Source: a virus. Taken from it: a stretch of DNA of 36,560 nucleotides. A program made the translations under genes and the position numbers. The notes under the pieces were generated by a model. The model made no database searches and was not told where the DNA came from. It saw only the letters and a program-made list of their open reading frames with translations. Position 1 is the stretch's first letter. Every line of letters starts with the position of its first letter. Where the stretch lies: IMG/VR virus record IMGVR_UViG_3300046048_001028, positions 1 through 36,560 of that record. One strand, written 5' to 3'. This document shows positions 15,468 through 23,548 of the stretch, piece after piece.

Positions 15468-15760
15468 TGGACAAACCAAAGCCGTTACTCGATTTACTGG
15501 AAGAACTCGAACGGGAGCCGCCCGAAGGCCAGCCCTGGCGGGGCGGTCGGGCCACGCTGCTTTTGGACGGCCACGCCGTCCGTTTGACGGCCAGGGAATG
15601 CTGGCTCCTTTTTCAGACCATCGAATCGGTCGAGGATATGAACAATACCCTGGACGCCGCGAGCGTTCGTTTAGAGATTCCCCGACACCTGCCCATTGAC
15701 GATGATGTCCTCGATTACCTGCGCGAAATCATGGACGTGGCCGTGGAGGAGGCTAGTTAA
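15467..15760 (+). CDS. Small acidic protein, 97 aa
   Basis: A 97-residue protein starting MDKPKPLLDLLEELERE. It has a helical N terminus, a beta hairpin (GRATLLLDGHAVRLTARE), two more helices and an acidic end (DDDVLDYLREIMDVAVEE). I do not recognise it; the size and charge would fit a small baseplate or hub assembly factor. The upstream in-frame start at 15374 overlaps the divergent gene and is not needed. It lies 3 bases before the hub gene, with GGAGGAGG near its end serving as a strong Shine-Dalgarno site for that gene. Confidence 0.6.
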   Translation: MDKPKPLLDLLEELEREPPEGQPWRGGRATLLLDGHAVRLTARECWLLFQTIESVEDMNNTLDAASVRLEIPRHLPIDDDVLDYLREIMDVAVEEAS

Positions 15761-15763
15761 AGC
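15754..15763 (+). promoter_or_regulatory. TAGTTAAAGC motif before the hub gene
   Basis: TAGTTAAAGC abuts the GTG at 15764 and overlaps the stop of the preceding gene. Unlike most starts here it is preceded by GGAGGAGG, so this gene also has a good Shine-Dalgarno sequence about 10 bases upstream of the start. Confidence 0.3.
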
Positions 15764-17080
15764 GTGAGCGAAATTGTAGCCAGCGGCGACGGGCAAGCGG
15801 TGGTCGAGTACCAATTGCTGGTGCGCGAAAGCCTGCCCTACTTCATCAAGGAGGGCATCCTCAACCACATCAGCAGTGTCCTGGCCGACTTCGTGGACCG
15901 GCCCGCGCAGTACGAGCACAAGTTCCGCATCCAAAGCCCGGATTTCGTGGACAAGGTGCTCCGCCAGGCCAACTCCAAACTGCTGCCCAAGCTGCGGTTT
16001 CGGTTTGGCATTGGCACGCCCGGCAATGCCCGCTTTCAGACCTGGCAGGACCACTACATCACCGGCTATTCAGCCTCCGTCGAGGGCGTGGCGGAGAGCA
16101 GCGGCCATTTCGTCTCGATCCATACCTCTGACGCGCTTTACGTGTTGCGGGAAACCCAAACCAAAACCGTGGCCCGCCGGGGCCGCATCAGCGATATTGT
16201 GGCCCAGATCGCCAGTGAAAATGGCATCCAGGACACGGTGATCGAGCAGACCGGCGATAACCGCTACCTGCTGATCCAGAGCTTTTTGTCGGACGAGGAG
16301 TTCATCCGCCAGCGGTGCGTCCCACGCGCCGTCAATGCCAAAGGTCGCGGGAATTACTGCTTCTACATCCGGGACAACGTGCTCCATTTCCACTCGGCGG
16401 ATTACGAGTCCACGGTCAAGGAACTGAACTTTTTCCGGCCCGAAAACATGAGCCTGGTGGAGCACGACCGCAGCCATGAACTATTTGGCCAGGGCGCATC
16501 GGGCCTCCGCATCGTCCAGTACAACCCGCTCACGGGCCTGTCGCGGGAAGTGGTCAACGATCCTGAGAAATCGCTGCGCTACTCGAACATGCTCTACCCG
16601 ATCTCGACGCTGACCAACAGCCATCTGATTATGCACCACACGGTCGGGGCCAACCCGCCGGACGAGGCGGTCGCCCTGGCGCAGAACTTCTATGACCAGG
16701 CGCGCAATCAGATTTTTCGGACCAACCTGGAAGGGGTAAAGATCGTGATTGCCGCCGGGGACCTCCTCAAACTCAACGTCGAATCCAAGCTTTCCAGCGC
16801 CTCAAGCTGGAGCGGCTACTACTGGGTCGTGGCCTCGACGCACACCATCGTCAAACAGGCGATCACGTCCGAATACATCCTCCAGCGGGGCGAATCCACC
16901 AACTATCTGGGCGACCAGGTGTACGTCAGCGACCCGGAGGGCCAGCTTACCAGTGAGACCGAAGCGCCCGGCCAGGACCTGAACGTGGCCGATGCGGTCA
17001 GTTCTCCGCTGACGAAAGGTGCGGGCGCGGCCACGGGAGGCGCGCGGTTCATCACCTTGAAGGACCCGAAGACAGGCTAA
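15764..17080 (+). CDS. Baseplate hub protein (gp27/gpD-like)
   Basis: A 438-residue hub protein with the arrangement of late-control gpD/VgrG N-terminal parts. Residues about 95-215 contain HYITGYSASVEGVAESSG, VLRETQTKTVARRGRISDIVAQIASENG, then YLLIQSFLSDEEFIRQRC, and FYIRDNVLHFHSADY: two tandem tube-like domains framing a short helical one. Such proteins form the trimer that joins the tube to the spike (6286-7305). The last 50 residues are low in structure (Ser, Ala, Gly-rich). It shares a 4-base CTAA with the convergent gene, where its TAA interlocks with the other TAG. Confidence 0.75.
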   Translation: MSEIVASGDGQAVVEYQLLVRESLPYFIKEGILNHISSVLADFVDRPAQYEHKFRIQSPDFVDKVLRQANSKLLPKLRFRFGIGTPGNARFQTWQDHYITGYSASVEGVAESSGHFVSIHTSDALYVLRETQTKTVARRGRISDIVAQIASENGIQDTVIEQTGDNRYLLIQSFLSDEEFIRQRCVPRAVNAKGRGNYCFYIRDNVLHFHSADYESTVKELNFFRPENMSLVEHDRSHELFGQGASGLRIVQYNPLTGLSREVVNDPEKSLRYSNMLYPISTLTNSHLIMHHTVGANPPDEAVALAQNFYDQARNQIFRTNLEGVKIVIAAGDLLKLNVESKLSSASSWSGYYWVVASTHTIVKQAITSEYILQRGESTNYLGDQVYVSDPEGQLTSETEAPGQDLNVADAVSSPLTKGAGAATGGARFITLKDPKTG

Positions 17081-17523
17081 CCCGGAGGCAACGGACGGCC
17101 CTGCCAAAGCTGCGGCGGATAGAAGGGATCGGTCTTGTCGAAGCCCAGGGAGCGCCATTCCCGCTGCGATTCAATCTGCATCCGAATCGCGCTGACGCCC
17201 TCGGTGCCGGTACAGGCCAATTCCATGAAATAGCTGTTGGGCGTGCCGGTGACCGTGACCTGGCCGCCGGGCACCAGGCTGACACCGCTCACCACCAGGG
17301 TTCGCACCCCGGAGACAGTCCGGTCATCGGTCTCCCGGATTTCAACCGTGGTCGCGTTGGCACCGGTGTTCTCGATGGTGAACAGGCAAGTGTCTGGCTG
17401 GGAGACGGCGGGCCGGAGCAGCGCGTCTTCGGCGTACAACCGCGCTGTCACATAACCGGACACGACCGGCACGTTGACGAAGTGTTTGCGCGGTAACGGT
17501 TGAGGATAGTAGCCTGGATTCAT
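17077..17523 (-). CDS. Beta-sandwich-like putative decoration protein, 148 aa
   Basis: A 148-residue, strand-rich protein: CLFTIENTGANATTVEIRE, then TLVVSGVSLVPGGQVTVTG and SYFMELACTG. The 'ENTG' strand followed by a PGG turn and another strand matches 2316-2792 closely and 9169-9522 loosely, suggesting paralogues. The last 25 residues are Pro-rich and may be an extended arm. It ends the long minus-strand run and follows the SWIM protein gene by 3 bases. A virion surface role is inferred from fold and company, not proven. Confidence 0.6.
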   Translation of the reverse strand: MNPGYYPQPLPRKHFVNVPVVSGYVTARLYAEDALLRPAVSQPDTCLFTIENTGANATTVEIRETDDRTVSGVRTLVVSGVSLVPGGQVTVTGTPNSYFMELACTGTEGVSAIRMQIESQREWRSLGFDKTDPFYPPQLWQGRPLPPG

Positions 17524-17526
17524 AAG

Positions 17527-18714
17527 TTATCGCATCGCTGGCGCGGGCCGGCGTCGCCGCATTTCCGGTTCCTCGATGGCAGGTTGGCCTTCCTCGCCCG
17601 GCTCGCCAAATTCCTCCTCCTCCGCCGGTTCGGGCACCATGATCGGCTCCTGGCTCTCCGGTTCCTCCGGCTCCAACTCAGGTTCCGGCTCCGGCTCGGC
17701 AGCCAATGCGCCTACCAGTTCCTTCAACGAAGCACTGATTTCGCGCAAGAGTCCCAGCGCCGTCTGCGCCTCAGAGTCCGGGGTTTCGGCAGTGGTCGCC
17801 GGGGCCGCGCTTTGCTCGGCTTCCATTTCCTCGATAGTTTTCTGTGCTTCGATGAGGTTCATACGATCTAAGCCATTCAATGTATCTACACTTTCAGTTC
17901 GCCGAGTACGTCGTCGTGGGCGACGCGGCGGTGTTTCCGGGGCGGCTTCGGGGGCTGGGGGCGCATGGGCCGGCGGAGCACCCGCCCCGGCGACGCGCTC
18001 CGGCTGCATCATGGCAAAGAATCCCGCCGGCCCTTCTTCGGGCGGAGGCGGCGGCAACTCCGGTTCCTCCGGGGGCAACTCCGGCGGCTCTGGGAGCGGC
18101 TCGCCCCGGTTGCGGGCGCGGACACCGGCGGCATAGCGGGCTTCGCGCTCGCGGGCCTTGGCCATTTCGCCGGGAAAGTCCGCCCAGCGCGTCGTGGCCC
18201 GGCGGACCAGCCGCTGGAGCATGATGGCCTGGTCTTCCTCGCCGCGCGGCCAGTGGCCAAGCTGGTTGTAAATGTACTGCCGGGCGGCCAGAAGATGCTT
18301 GCACATGCCAGGCCGGCCCGTGGGATTGGTCTTGCGCGGCGCGCGATTGAGCGACTGGTTCAGCGTGCCGTTGCCCACCCGGCCCGCGCGGCGCTGCTTG
18401 TTGGTCCAGGCCCAGCGGTAGCGATAATCCGGGCAGGAGCAGTCCACTTCGCACTTTACGTTTTGCAGCGGCGTTTTCAGGTTCCGGGGTTTCTTGAACT
18501 TGATGAAACCCCGATGCCGCAGCCCCGTGGTGCTGGGATAGGACTTGAAATTGAACCCGTAGTAGAGCGCGTCCTCGTAGGCGTCCACGTCCAAGGGCGG
18601 CCCGCGCACGGTCAAGGAGCGCGTCACGCGGTCAGGATCGCTGACGCGGAACAATTGGTCGAAGGTCATCTCCTCCTGGAGAAGCTGCTTCATGCTGGCT
18701 TTAGGCAGTTTCAT
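17527..18714 (-). CDS. SWIM zinc-finger-like protein with long disordered tail
   Basis: A 395-residue protein. Residues about 20-150 form a compact domain with a SWIM-type pattern: C92, C94, then C138 and H140 (DCSCPDYRYRW ... GMCKHLLAARQ), with about 43 residues between the pairs. SWIM domains bind zinc and often nucleic acid or protein partners. Residues from about 210 are Pro, Glu and Arg-rich and look disordered, with a short coiled-coil candidate (MNLIEAQKTIEEMEAEQ) and an acidic repeat (AEPEPEPELEPEEPE) near the end. Similar CSCPDYRYRW/CKHL proteins are found in other phages, sometimes near virion genes; the role is not established. It overlaps the upstream gene by ATGA. Confidence 0.7.
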   Translation of the reverse strand: MKLPKASMKQLLQEEMTFDQLFRVSDPDRVTRSLTVRGPPLDVDAYEDALYYGFNFKSYPSTTGLRHRGFIKFKKPRNLKTPLQNVKCEVDCSCPDYRYRWAWTNKQRRAGRVGNGTLNQSLNRAPRKTNPTGRPGMCKHLLAARQYIYNQLGHWPRGEEDQAIMLQRLVRRATTRWADFPGEMAKAREREARYAAGVRARNRGEPLPEPPELPPEEPELPPPPPEEGPAGFFAMMQPERVAGAGAPPAHAPPAPEAAPETPPRRPRRRTRRTESVDTLNGLDRMNLIEAQKTIEEMEAEQSAAPATTAETPDSEAQTALGLLREISASLKELVGALAAEPEPEPELEPEEPESQEPIMVPEPAEEEEFGEPGEEGQPAIEEPEMRRRRPAPAMR

Positions 18715-19283
18715 TCTTCGGGAGGGCGTGGCAGATAGCCCAGGTGGGGCGGAAATCCGGCTTTGCGCAATTCTTCTTCCTCGCGGCGTTTTTGCTCAAG
18801 CCGGTCCCAGTCGGCCTGCTCCTGCGCTTCCTTTTTAGCCACACCCCGGAGGTAGGCTTTCACTCTCATTTGGTCGGCAAAGGGCCAGACCTTGATCGGC
18901 ACAAGTTCACAAAATTTCAAGACCTCCGGCTGTCCGTGCTCGGACTGAAACCAGTACATGTCCGCAAAGGGGTCAGGATAAGAAGTCGGATTGATGAACA
19001 GGTTGAATTGCCGTGCGGTAAAGCCTGGTTCGTCCACGCTGAATACCGCTCCCTCCGCGTCTCGGTTGACCTCCAGCAAAACCGCGCCCTGCATCAACCA
19101 ATCCTGCCTGCTCCAATTGGCCTGTTCGGGACTCCATCTTCGCAGATGCGCCACAAAATCATCCCAATCGTCAAACGCAACCACTCCGAAATCAACAAAC
19201 ATGGAGTGGAAGACCAAGAGCACACGCTCTCGCTTTTTCTTCGCACCCGTCAGCTTGAGTTTCGGTATTCGCGGTATTCGCAT
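18711..19283 (-). CDS. Hypothetical protein, 190 aa
   Basis: A 190-residue protein with a basic N terminus (PKLKLTGAKKKRERV), an alpha/beta middle (LLVFHSMFVDFGVVAFDDWDDFVAHL) and a charged C-terminal helix (KKEAQEQADWDRLEQKRREEEELRK) of coiled-coil type. I recognise no motif. It lies between the SWIM protein and an 88-residue protein with close spacing, likely one transcript. The start is the ATG two bases after TAGTTAAGGC. Confidence 0.6.
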   Translation of the reverse strand: MRIPRIPKLKLTGAKKKRERVLLVFHSMFVDFGVVAFDDWDDFVAHLRRWSPEQANWSRQDWLMQGAVLLEVNRDAEGAVFSVDEPGFTARQFNLFINPTSYPDPFADMYWFQSEHGQPEVLKFCELVPIKVWPFADQMRVKAYLRGVAKKEAQEQADWDRLEQKRREEEELRKAGFPPHLGYLPRPPEE

Positions 19284-19285
19284 CT

Positions 19286-19295
19286 GCCTTAACTA
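19286..19295 (-). promoter_or_regulatory. TAGTTAAGGC start-site motif
   Basis: TAGTTAAGGC lies in the 9-base gap between two minus-strand genes, ending 2 bases before the ATG at 19283, preceded by GGGTTCG. Confidence 0.35.
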
Positions 19296-19559
19296 CGAAC
19301 CCGCGTGCGGCAGATTGGGGGCCTGTGGGTGGCGTTTTTCCTCTGGCTCGCGGTAATTGGTGATTTCCGCCTCCGACTCGTAGAAATTCCAGGCGTAGTC
19401 GAACGCCTTTTCCACCAGGTCCATGTCGGCTCCGCGATCCTTGAACCAGGTCCTGGCCTCCTCCGGGTCAAGCTGCTCGGTGTGGCCGTTGGGCAGGATC
19501 AGTTCAAAGTAGTCCGCGAAGGGCTGGCGCTTGATGATGACGACGATGGGCTGGCCCAT
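19293..19559 (-). CDS. Hypothetical protein, 88 aa
   Basis: An 88-residue protein. It begins with two probable strands (PIVVIIKR, DYFELILPNGHTEQL), then an acidic helical part (DPEEARTWFKDRGADMDLVEKAFDYAWNFYE) and a short polar tail. No family recognised. Start overlaps the upstream stop as TAATG, which implies coupled translation with the disordered protein 19559-20254. Confidence 0.55.
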   Translation of the reverse strand: MGQPIVVIIKRQPFADYFELILPNGHTEQLDPEEARTWFKDRGADMDLVEKAFDYAWNFYESEAEITNYREPEEKRHPQAPNLPHAGS

Positions 19560-20254
19560 TAGCCTTGACGTGCGCCGGCGAAGCGCCGGAAAGCCTCCAT
19601 CAGAGGCCGCCCGTCGCTCGGCTTGTGCTCCGGCATGGTACAGGTTCCGGGTGCGGCGGGAGTCATGGCCTGTGTCACCTTGTCCTCCGCCGTCATGGCC
19701 GCGAGCATGGATTCCGCCGCGACTGGGGGCGGCGCAGGCACGACCGGCGCGGCGGCAGGGGCCACTGGAGCGGCTGCGGGCGCGGCGGCTGGCCGGCCCA
19801 AAAGCACGTTGAGCGCATTGACCGGCTCCGCTTTGGCAGCTTCGGCTTCCCGCGTGGTGAATTTGACCTCGGCATAGCCGGGCACCAGGCTCAGATCGAG
19901 CGGATAAAACGCCTTCGGCGTCACATCCGGGGCCACGAGCGCCACAGCCGGCGTCATTAACTCCTCCGGGTTCTGTTCGGCGTACGGATTTTCCGGCTCA
20001 CTGGGCGCTTTAACCAGCGGCTTTTCCCCGGCAATCGGCGTCCCGGTAGTGCTGGTCTTCAAGGCATCGGCGGGAATGACCGTCGCATCGCTCGGTTCGT
20101 TGTCCACGTCCTCGGTCATGGCCTGAGCCGCCCCCGCGCGCCGGCGGCGCTCCTCGGCGCGGCGGCGCAGTGATTTGCGGGGCACTGTGGCCGGCACCGG
20201 AACGACCGATTCCCTGACCTGTTTGCTGACGAGTTGGGTGACCAAGGGGTTCAT
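19559..20254 (-). CDS. Ala/Pro-rich, mostly disordered protein
   Basis: A 231-residue protein. After a short basic helical region (RKSLRRRAEERRRR) it is largely Ala, Pro, Val and Glu-rich, including the repetitive AAPAAAPVAPAAAPVVPAP segment at about 155-176. A short ordered piece (SLVPGYAEVKFTTREAEAAK) may be folded. No family recognised. Overlaps its neighbours by ATGA upstream and TAATG downstream. Several long disordered proteins cluster here, which is unusual for virion structural proteins. Confidence 0.55.
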   Translation of the reverse strand: MNPLVTQLVSKQVRESVVPVPATVPRKSLRRRAEERRRRAGAAQAMTEDVDNEPSDATVIPADALKTSTTGTPIAGEKPLVKAPSEPENPYAEQNPEELMTPAVALVAPDVTPKAFYPLDLSLVPGYAEVKFTTREAEAAKAEPVNALNVLLGRPAAAPAAAPVAPAAAPVVPAPPPVAAESMLAAMTAEDKVTQAMTPAAPGTCTMPEHKPSDGRPLMEAFRRFAGARQG

Positions 20255-20811
20255 GGGGTTGTTGCTTTGAGCTTCAACGCGGCGAGCGTGTCGGCTGGAC
20301 TGATCTCGCCAAGCTCTTTACCCACCAGGGCGGGCGTCTCCGGCTCGGCCAGGTCATCCATCATGCGCGCCAGCGACTCGGCGTCGGATTGGCCCAGCTT
20401 GTAGGCCAGACCAACAAAATCCTCGTACTTCTCCAGGCCGTCGAGCACCCTGGCCGCGACCTCCCGCCGCGCCGCGTCGTCCGTGGCTTGTCGCCAATCC
20501 GACTCCAGCGCCTCCACGGTCACGGCGACCATCGCCTCCGGCCCCTCGTGCTCCTCCGGCTCGATCTCGCCCGGCCCCTCGTGCTTTTCCAGTTCGACGG
20601 GTCCTGCCGGCTCACTGGACGGTTCGGCTTTGTCCTTCTTTTTCTTCTCGTCCTTTGGCTCTTTCGGCTCCTTCTCCTTGCCCTCTTTCTCGTCGTCATC
20701 CTCGCGTAAGGGCGCACGGCCCATCGCCCGCAGGACGGCGCTGGAAGGCTTCGGAAGGCCGTCAACGTCAGAGTTCAGCAGGTGCTCGGCAATGTCGGTC
20801 GCTTTTTTCAT
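20251..20811 (-). CDS. Highly charged Lys/Glu-rich protein, 186 aa
   Basis: A 186-residue protein. Residues about 38-95 alternate Lys and Glu (EKEGKEKEPKEPKDEKKKKD) and then acidic HEGPxExE repeats (EKHEGPGEIEPEEHEGPEA). The C-terminal half is predicted helical (VTVEALESDWRQATDDAARREVAARVLDGLEKYED). A scaffold or nucleic-acid-associated role would fit the charge, but that is guesswork. Start follows TAGTTAAGTCGT; its upstream neighbour, a glycosyltransferase gene, ends 9 bases before. Confidence 0.55.
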   Translation of the reverse strand: MKKATDIAEHLLNSDVDGLPKPSSAVLRAMGRAPLREDDDEKEGKEKEPKEPKDEKKKKDKAEPSSEPAGPVELEKHEGPGEIEPEEHEGPEAMVAVTVEALESDWRQATDDAARREVAARVLDGLEKYEDFVGLAYKLGQSDAESLARMMDDLAEPETPALVGKELGEISPADTLAALKLKATTP

Positions 20812-20813
20812 AC

Positions 20814-20823
20814 GACTTAACTA
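20814..20823 (-). promoter_or_regulatory. TAGTTAAGTC start-site motif variant
   Basis: TAGTTAAGTC lies 2 bases before the ATG at 20811; its TAG is also the stop codon of the upstream glycosyltransferase gene. A variant of the TAGTTAAGGC motif. Confidence 0.3.
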
Positions 20824-21756
20824 CAGTTGCAGCGGTTCAATATCCTCCACGATTTTGTACCCAAGCTGTTTTAGCTGTTCCACGGGGATTCCCGCCTTGC
20901 GGTAAGCCCCGGCAGTCATGGGCTGCTGGACCAGGCCAAAAGGCCGGTAATAGTCGGTCACCTGGTAGCTTTTGCTGATCGCGTGCATCACAATTGCCGA
21001 TTCCTGGTTGTTGCGCTGTCGCTCCGGGCCGGACAGGCTCGTCGCCACGTCCTGGTGCCGCAAAAGCTCGTGCTCCAGGTCCAGTTGGTTCTGGTCCCGG
21101 CCTTCGAGCCGGATGCCGCCGGCGAACCGGCAGCGGATTGTAAAATCGCAGTGCTCCTCGCCAAACTTGGGAAACCGCATGTCGAAATAGCCCACTTTCT
21201 CCAGGAGCGGGCGGGTCACGGACATCATTATCCCCACAAACCGGGGCGTCAGCTTCACGCCGTAGCCTCGGCTGCGCACCGTGACCCACCGGTAGGTTTC
21301 TGGTGCCCCTGAAATGGCCGGCGACGCCGCAGTGAAATCGCAGAAACTGAACATGCCGACATCGAGGTCCTTGTGGGCCTGGGCGTAGAAGGCGGCGAAG
21401 TCGCCCAGGACGAACAGGTCGTCGTTGCAGAGGCAAAGCGTGTCCGCATCGGTTTCCTCCATGAACCACTTGATAGCCCGGTTAGAGTTGCCGGCCACGC
21501 CGAGATTCATCGTGCCCAGAAACGCAGTCCAGGGCAGGTCACCATAAGCTTTGAATGGCACCTGCTGGGCCTTCAAATCTGGCCGATCCTTGCGCTCCAC
21601 GCCGGGCGGAGCCAGGAAATCCTCGGTTCCATCCCGGTTGCCGAGGTCTTCAAAAACGGCCAGGGGATGCTGGCGACAGTGTTCGCTGGCTCCTGCGAGC
21701 ATGTCTTTGAGCGCGTGGAGCCGCCGAAAGGTCAGAATGGCGATGGCTGGTTTCAT
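20821..21756 (-). CDS. Glycosyltransferase family 2-like protein
   Basis: A 311-residue GT-A fold enzyme. It starts AIAILTFRRLHALKDML, then NLGVAGNSNRAIKWFMEET and LCLCNDDLFVLGDF (residues 107-120), the usual nucleotide-sugar/metal-binding region, with NDD in place of a classic DxD. Later FGEEHCDFTIRCRFAGG fits the family's acceptor-side region. It would add a sugar to an unknown acceptor. It is one of three glycosyltransferase genes on this strand. Start overlaps the membrane-protein gene upstream as ATGA. Confidence 0.78.
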   Translation of the reverse strand: MKPAIAILTFRRLHALKDMLAGASEHCRQHPLAVFEDLGNRDGTEDFLAPPGVERKDRPDLKAQQVPFKAYGDLPWTAFLGTMNLGVAGNSNRAIKWFMEETDADTLCLCNDDLFVLGDFAAFYAQAHKDLDVGMFSFCDFTAASPAISGAPETYRWVTVRSRGYGVKLTPRFVGIMMSVTRPLLEKVGYFDMRFPKFGEEHCDFTIRCRFAGGIRLEGRDQNQLDLEHELLRHQDVATSLSGPERQRNNQESAIVMHAISKSYQVTDYYRPFGLVQQPMTAGAYRKAGIPVEQLKQLGYKIVEDIEPLQL

Positions 21757-22142
21757 GGTTGGGTAAGGGGCGGGGGCAATTTGCCGCCGGGGCCGCTGGC
21801 GTAAAACCCCGCGACGATCCGGGCGGCGGCTTCGGGCATGAGATTGATGTCGGCCATCATGTCCAGGACGAAGGACATGCAGCGGAAGGCTAGGACCACG
21901 GCCCAGGTGCCCAAAACCACGCAGGAGGCAAAAAGGGAAATCAAAGTCCAGCGCAGGTCCTGGTCCGCCTGGAGGCTGTGGTACACAAAAAATCCGACGG
22001 CGGTCAGAAAGAGCAAAATGAAGATCACGTCAATGAACTGGAAGAAACCCATTTTCAGCAGAGCCTGCGTCCGGGTCATCGGAATTTGGTTTTCGGGAAA
22101 CTGGAGGCGGGCCGGAGCCGCCGCTGGGGGATTGCCATTCAT
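21753..22142 (-). CDS. Two-helix membrane protein
   Basis: A 129-residue protein with two strong hydrophobic helices at about 33-55 (FFQFIDVIFILLFLTAVGFF) and 65-88 (TLISLFASCVVLGTWAVVLA). Both termini are polar. Such a layout is seen in small membrane proteins and some holins, but there is no endolysin beside it, so I do not call it a holin. A later start (MTRTQALL) is possible. It overlaps both neighbours by ATGA. Confidence 0.6.
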   Translation of the reverse strand: MNGNPPAAAPARLQFPENQIPMTRTQALLKMGFFQFIDVIFILLFLTAVGFFVYHSLQADQDLRWTLISLFASCVVLGTWAVVLAFRCMSFVLDMMADINLMPEAAARIVAGFYASGPGGKLPPPLTQP

Positions 22143-23548
22143 AGCGAGTTTTTCAGGTGGACGTTAATGAGGCGGATCAGTTCGTTGGCGCTTAGACCTG
22201 GGGGCACTTCCCAGCGCCGGTTGACGCACATCAGGCGTTTTTGCAGGGAAGGCTTGGGATTGCAAAAAACCAGCCGGTTGGTCGGGCCGGTGCGCAGCCC
22301 AAAGAGGAGCTTTTTGTTGCCGCTGGGATGGAAGAAAATCTGGCCTCGGTGCCGGGTCTGATTCAGGTGGTCCTTGACGTATTGAATGGCCTCAAGCTCC
22401 GCGTCCGATCCCGACGCGCAGGCTCCCACGGCCAGGACCGGCACCCGGACGCCTTTTGCTCCCAGCAGCTTCGGGTCAATCTTCATCTTGTCCAGGCCAT
22501 AGTTGGCCGCGACGGTTCGGCAGTTGACCCGGTAATCGCACGAATTGCATTCCCGGCGGTTGTCCTGGAACAGCACCCCAAAGCACGCCATGACGCCGCC
22601 CTGCATTTTGGGCACGAGCGCGCCGCAGATGTGCAATAACTCGGCGACCTGCGCGTTGACTTTCGCGTGCTGGATGCGCGCCGCGATAGTGAGCATCCGC
22701 TTGATGATGCTCTGGTCCGTGTTGGGAGGAATCTGCAACCCAAACAGGCTGCAAAGGGCCGACAGCGCCATTTTCCTCTTGCTCTCCTCGTCCCGTTCTT
22801 GATCGTTCATATCGCGGTAATTTCGTATTTTTGTCTGGACCATCGCCACTACCTCCCGATAGAACTCCAAGTGCTTTTCCGTCCCTTTGAATCCCAAGCC
22901 CTCCGAGAGATGACGCTCGCGAATTCTAATCTCGACGGATCGCAGCAGACGCCGGCCCACGCTCGAATCCAATTCGGCGCGCAGGCAAGCATCCAGGTTC
23001 GGACAGACCATCTGGTCAAAAACCAGCCGTTCCAGTGGCGTTAAAATTGCGCGGTATTCCTCCTCGACCTGCCTCGTTTCCTCGTGATCGGCCTCGTAGC
23101 TGTCGGGAATTTGGAGCGGACAATCGTCATTGTCCATTGACCGCTCGACCGTTTTCATGCCGGTCTCTTGCCGCTCCTTGTTCGATAAGCCGGTGCGCCG
23201 GTGGGTGCCTCGATTCTTCTGGATGAGGCTGTAAACCAGGTTGCGGTAGGACCGCTGGAAAAGACCGAAAAAGCGGGCGCGGGTGCCGGCCTTCTGCAAG
23301 TAGCCTTTTTCGATCAAGTAGGAAAGCTTGGCCCGTCCGTAGCTGACCAGTTCCTCCAGATGCAGGTCCATGCAGGAGTCGTCCACGTAACTTCGGGCAA
23401 TGGCAACCATGACGCGCTCCAGGTCGGGCATCATCTCCTCGATCACCGGAGGCCGGATTTTCGGGTCAGGAAACAGCAGGCAGAACCGAGCCGTCAGCTT
23501 GACCTCGGTCACCAAGAATTCTGGATCAAGGATTTGGCTCGTTATCAT
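22139..23548 (-). CDS. Sigma-factor-like protein with a C-terminal four-cysteine (Fe-S-like) motif
   Basis: A 469-residue protein. Residues 61-112 resemble sigma region 2: LHLEELVSYGRAKLSYLIEK followed by TRARFFGLFQRSYRNLVYSL, where the second half mirrors the 'F-ty----irn-i' helix that binds the -10 element. Residues 169-182 (LTPLERLVFDQM) recall the start of region 4. The second half carries C322, C334, C337 and C343 (C-x11-CxxC-x5-C; CNSCDYRVNC), a spacing like Fe-S clusters in Cas4/AddB and EndoIII-type proteins. A zinc site is the main alternative. The start at 23548 is chosen because the longer frame (to 23683) overlaps the upstream gene with poor composition. It overlaps that second sigma-like gene by 23 bases. 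Confidence 0.6.
   Translation of the reverse strand: MITSQILDPEFLVTEVKLTARFCLLFPDPKIRPPVIEEMMPDLERVMVAIARSYVDDSCMDLHLEELVSYGRAKLSYLIEKGYLQKAGTRARFFGLFQRSYRNLVYSLIQKNRGTHRRTGLSNKERQETGMKTVERSMDNDDCPLQIPDSYEADHEETRQVEEEYRAILTPLERLVFDQMVCPNLDACLRAELDSSVGRRLLRSVEIRIRERHLSEGLGFKGTEKHLEFYREVVAMVQTKIRNYRDMNDQERDEESKRKMALSALCSLFGLQIPPNTDQSIIKRMLTIAARIQHAKVNAQVAELLHICGALVPKMQGGVMACFGVLFQDNRRECNSCDYRVNCRTVAANYGLDKMKIDPKLLGAKGVRVPVLAVGACASGSDAELEAIQYVKDHLNQTRHRGQIFFHPSGNKKLLFGLRTGPTNRLVFCNPKPSLQKRLMCVNRRWEVPPGLSANELIRLINVHLKNSL

Noticed and set aside
21753-22142. Holin
   Set aside because: Two membrane helices are compatible, but no endolysin or spanin lies nearby and holins cannot be called from topology alone.
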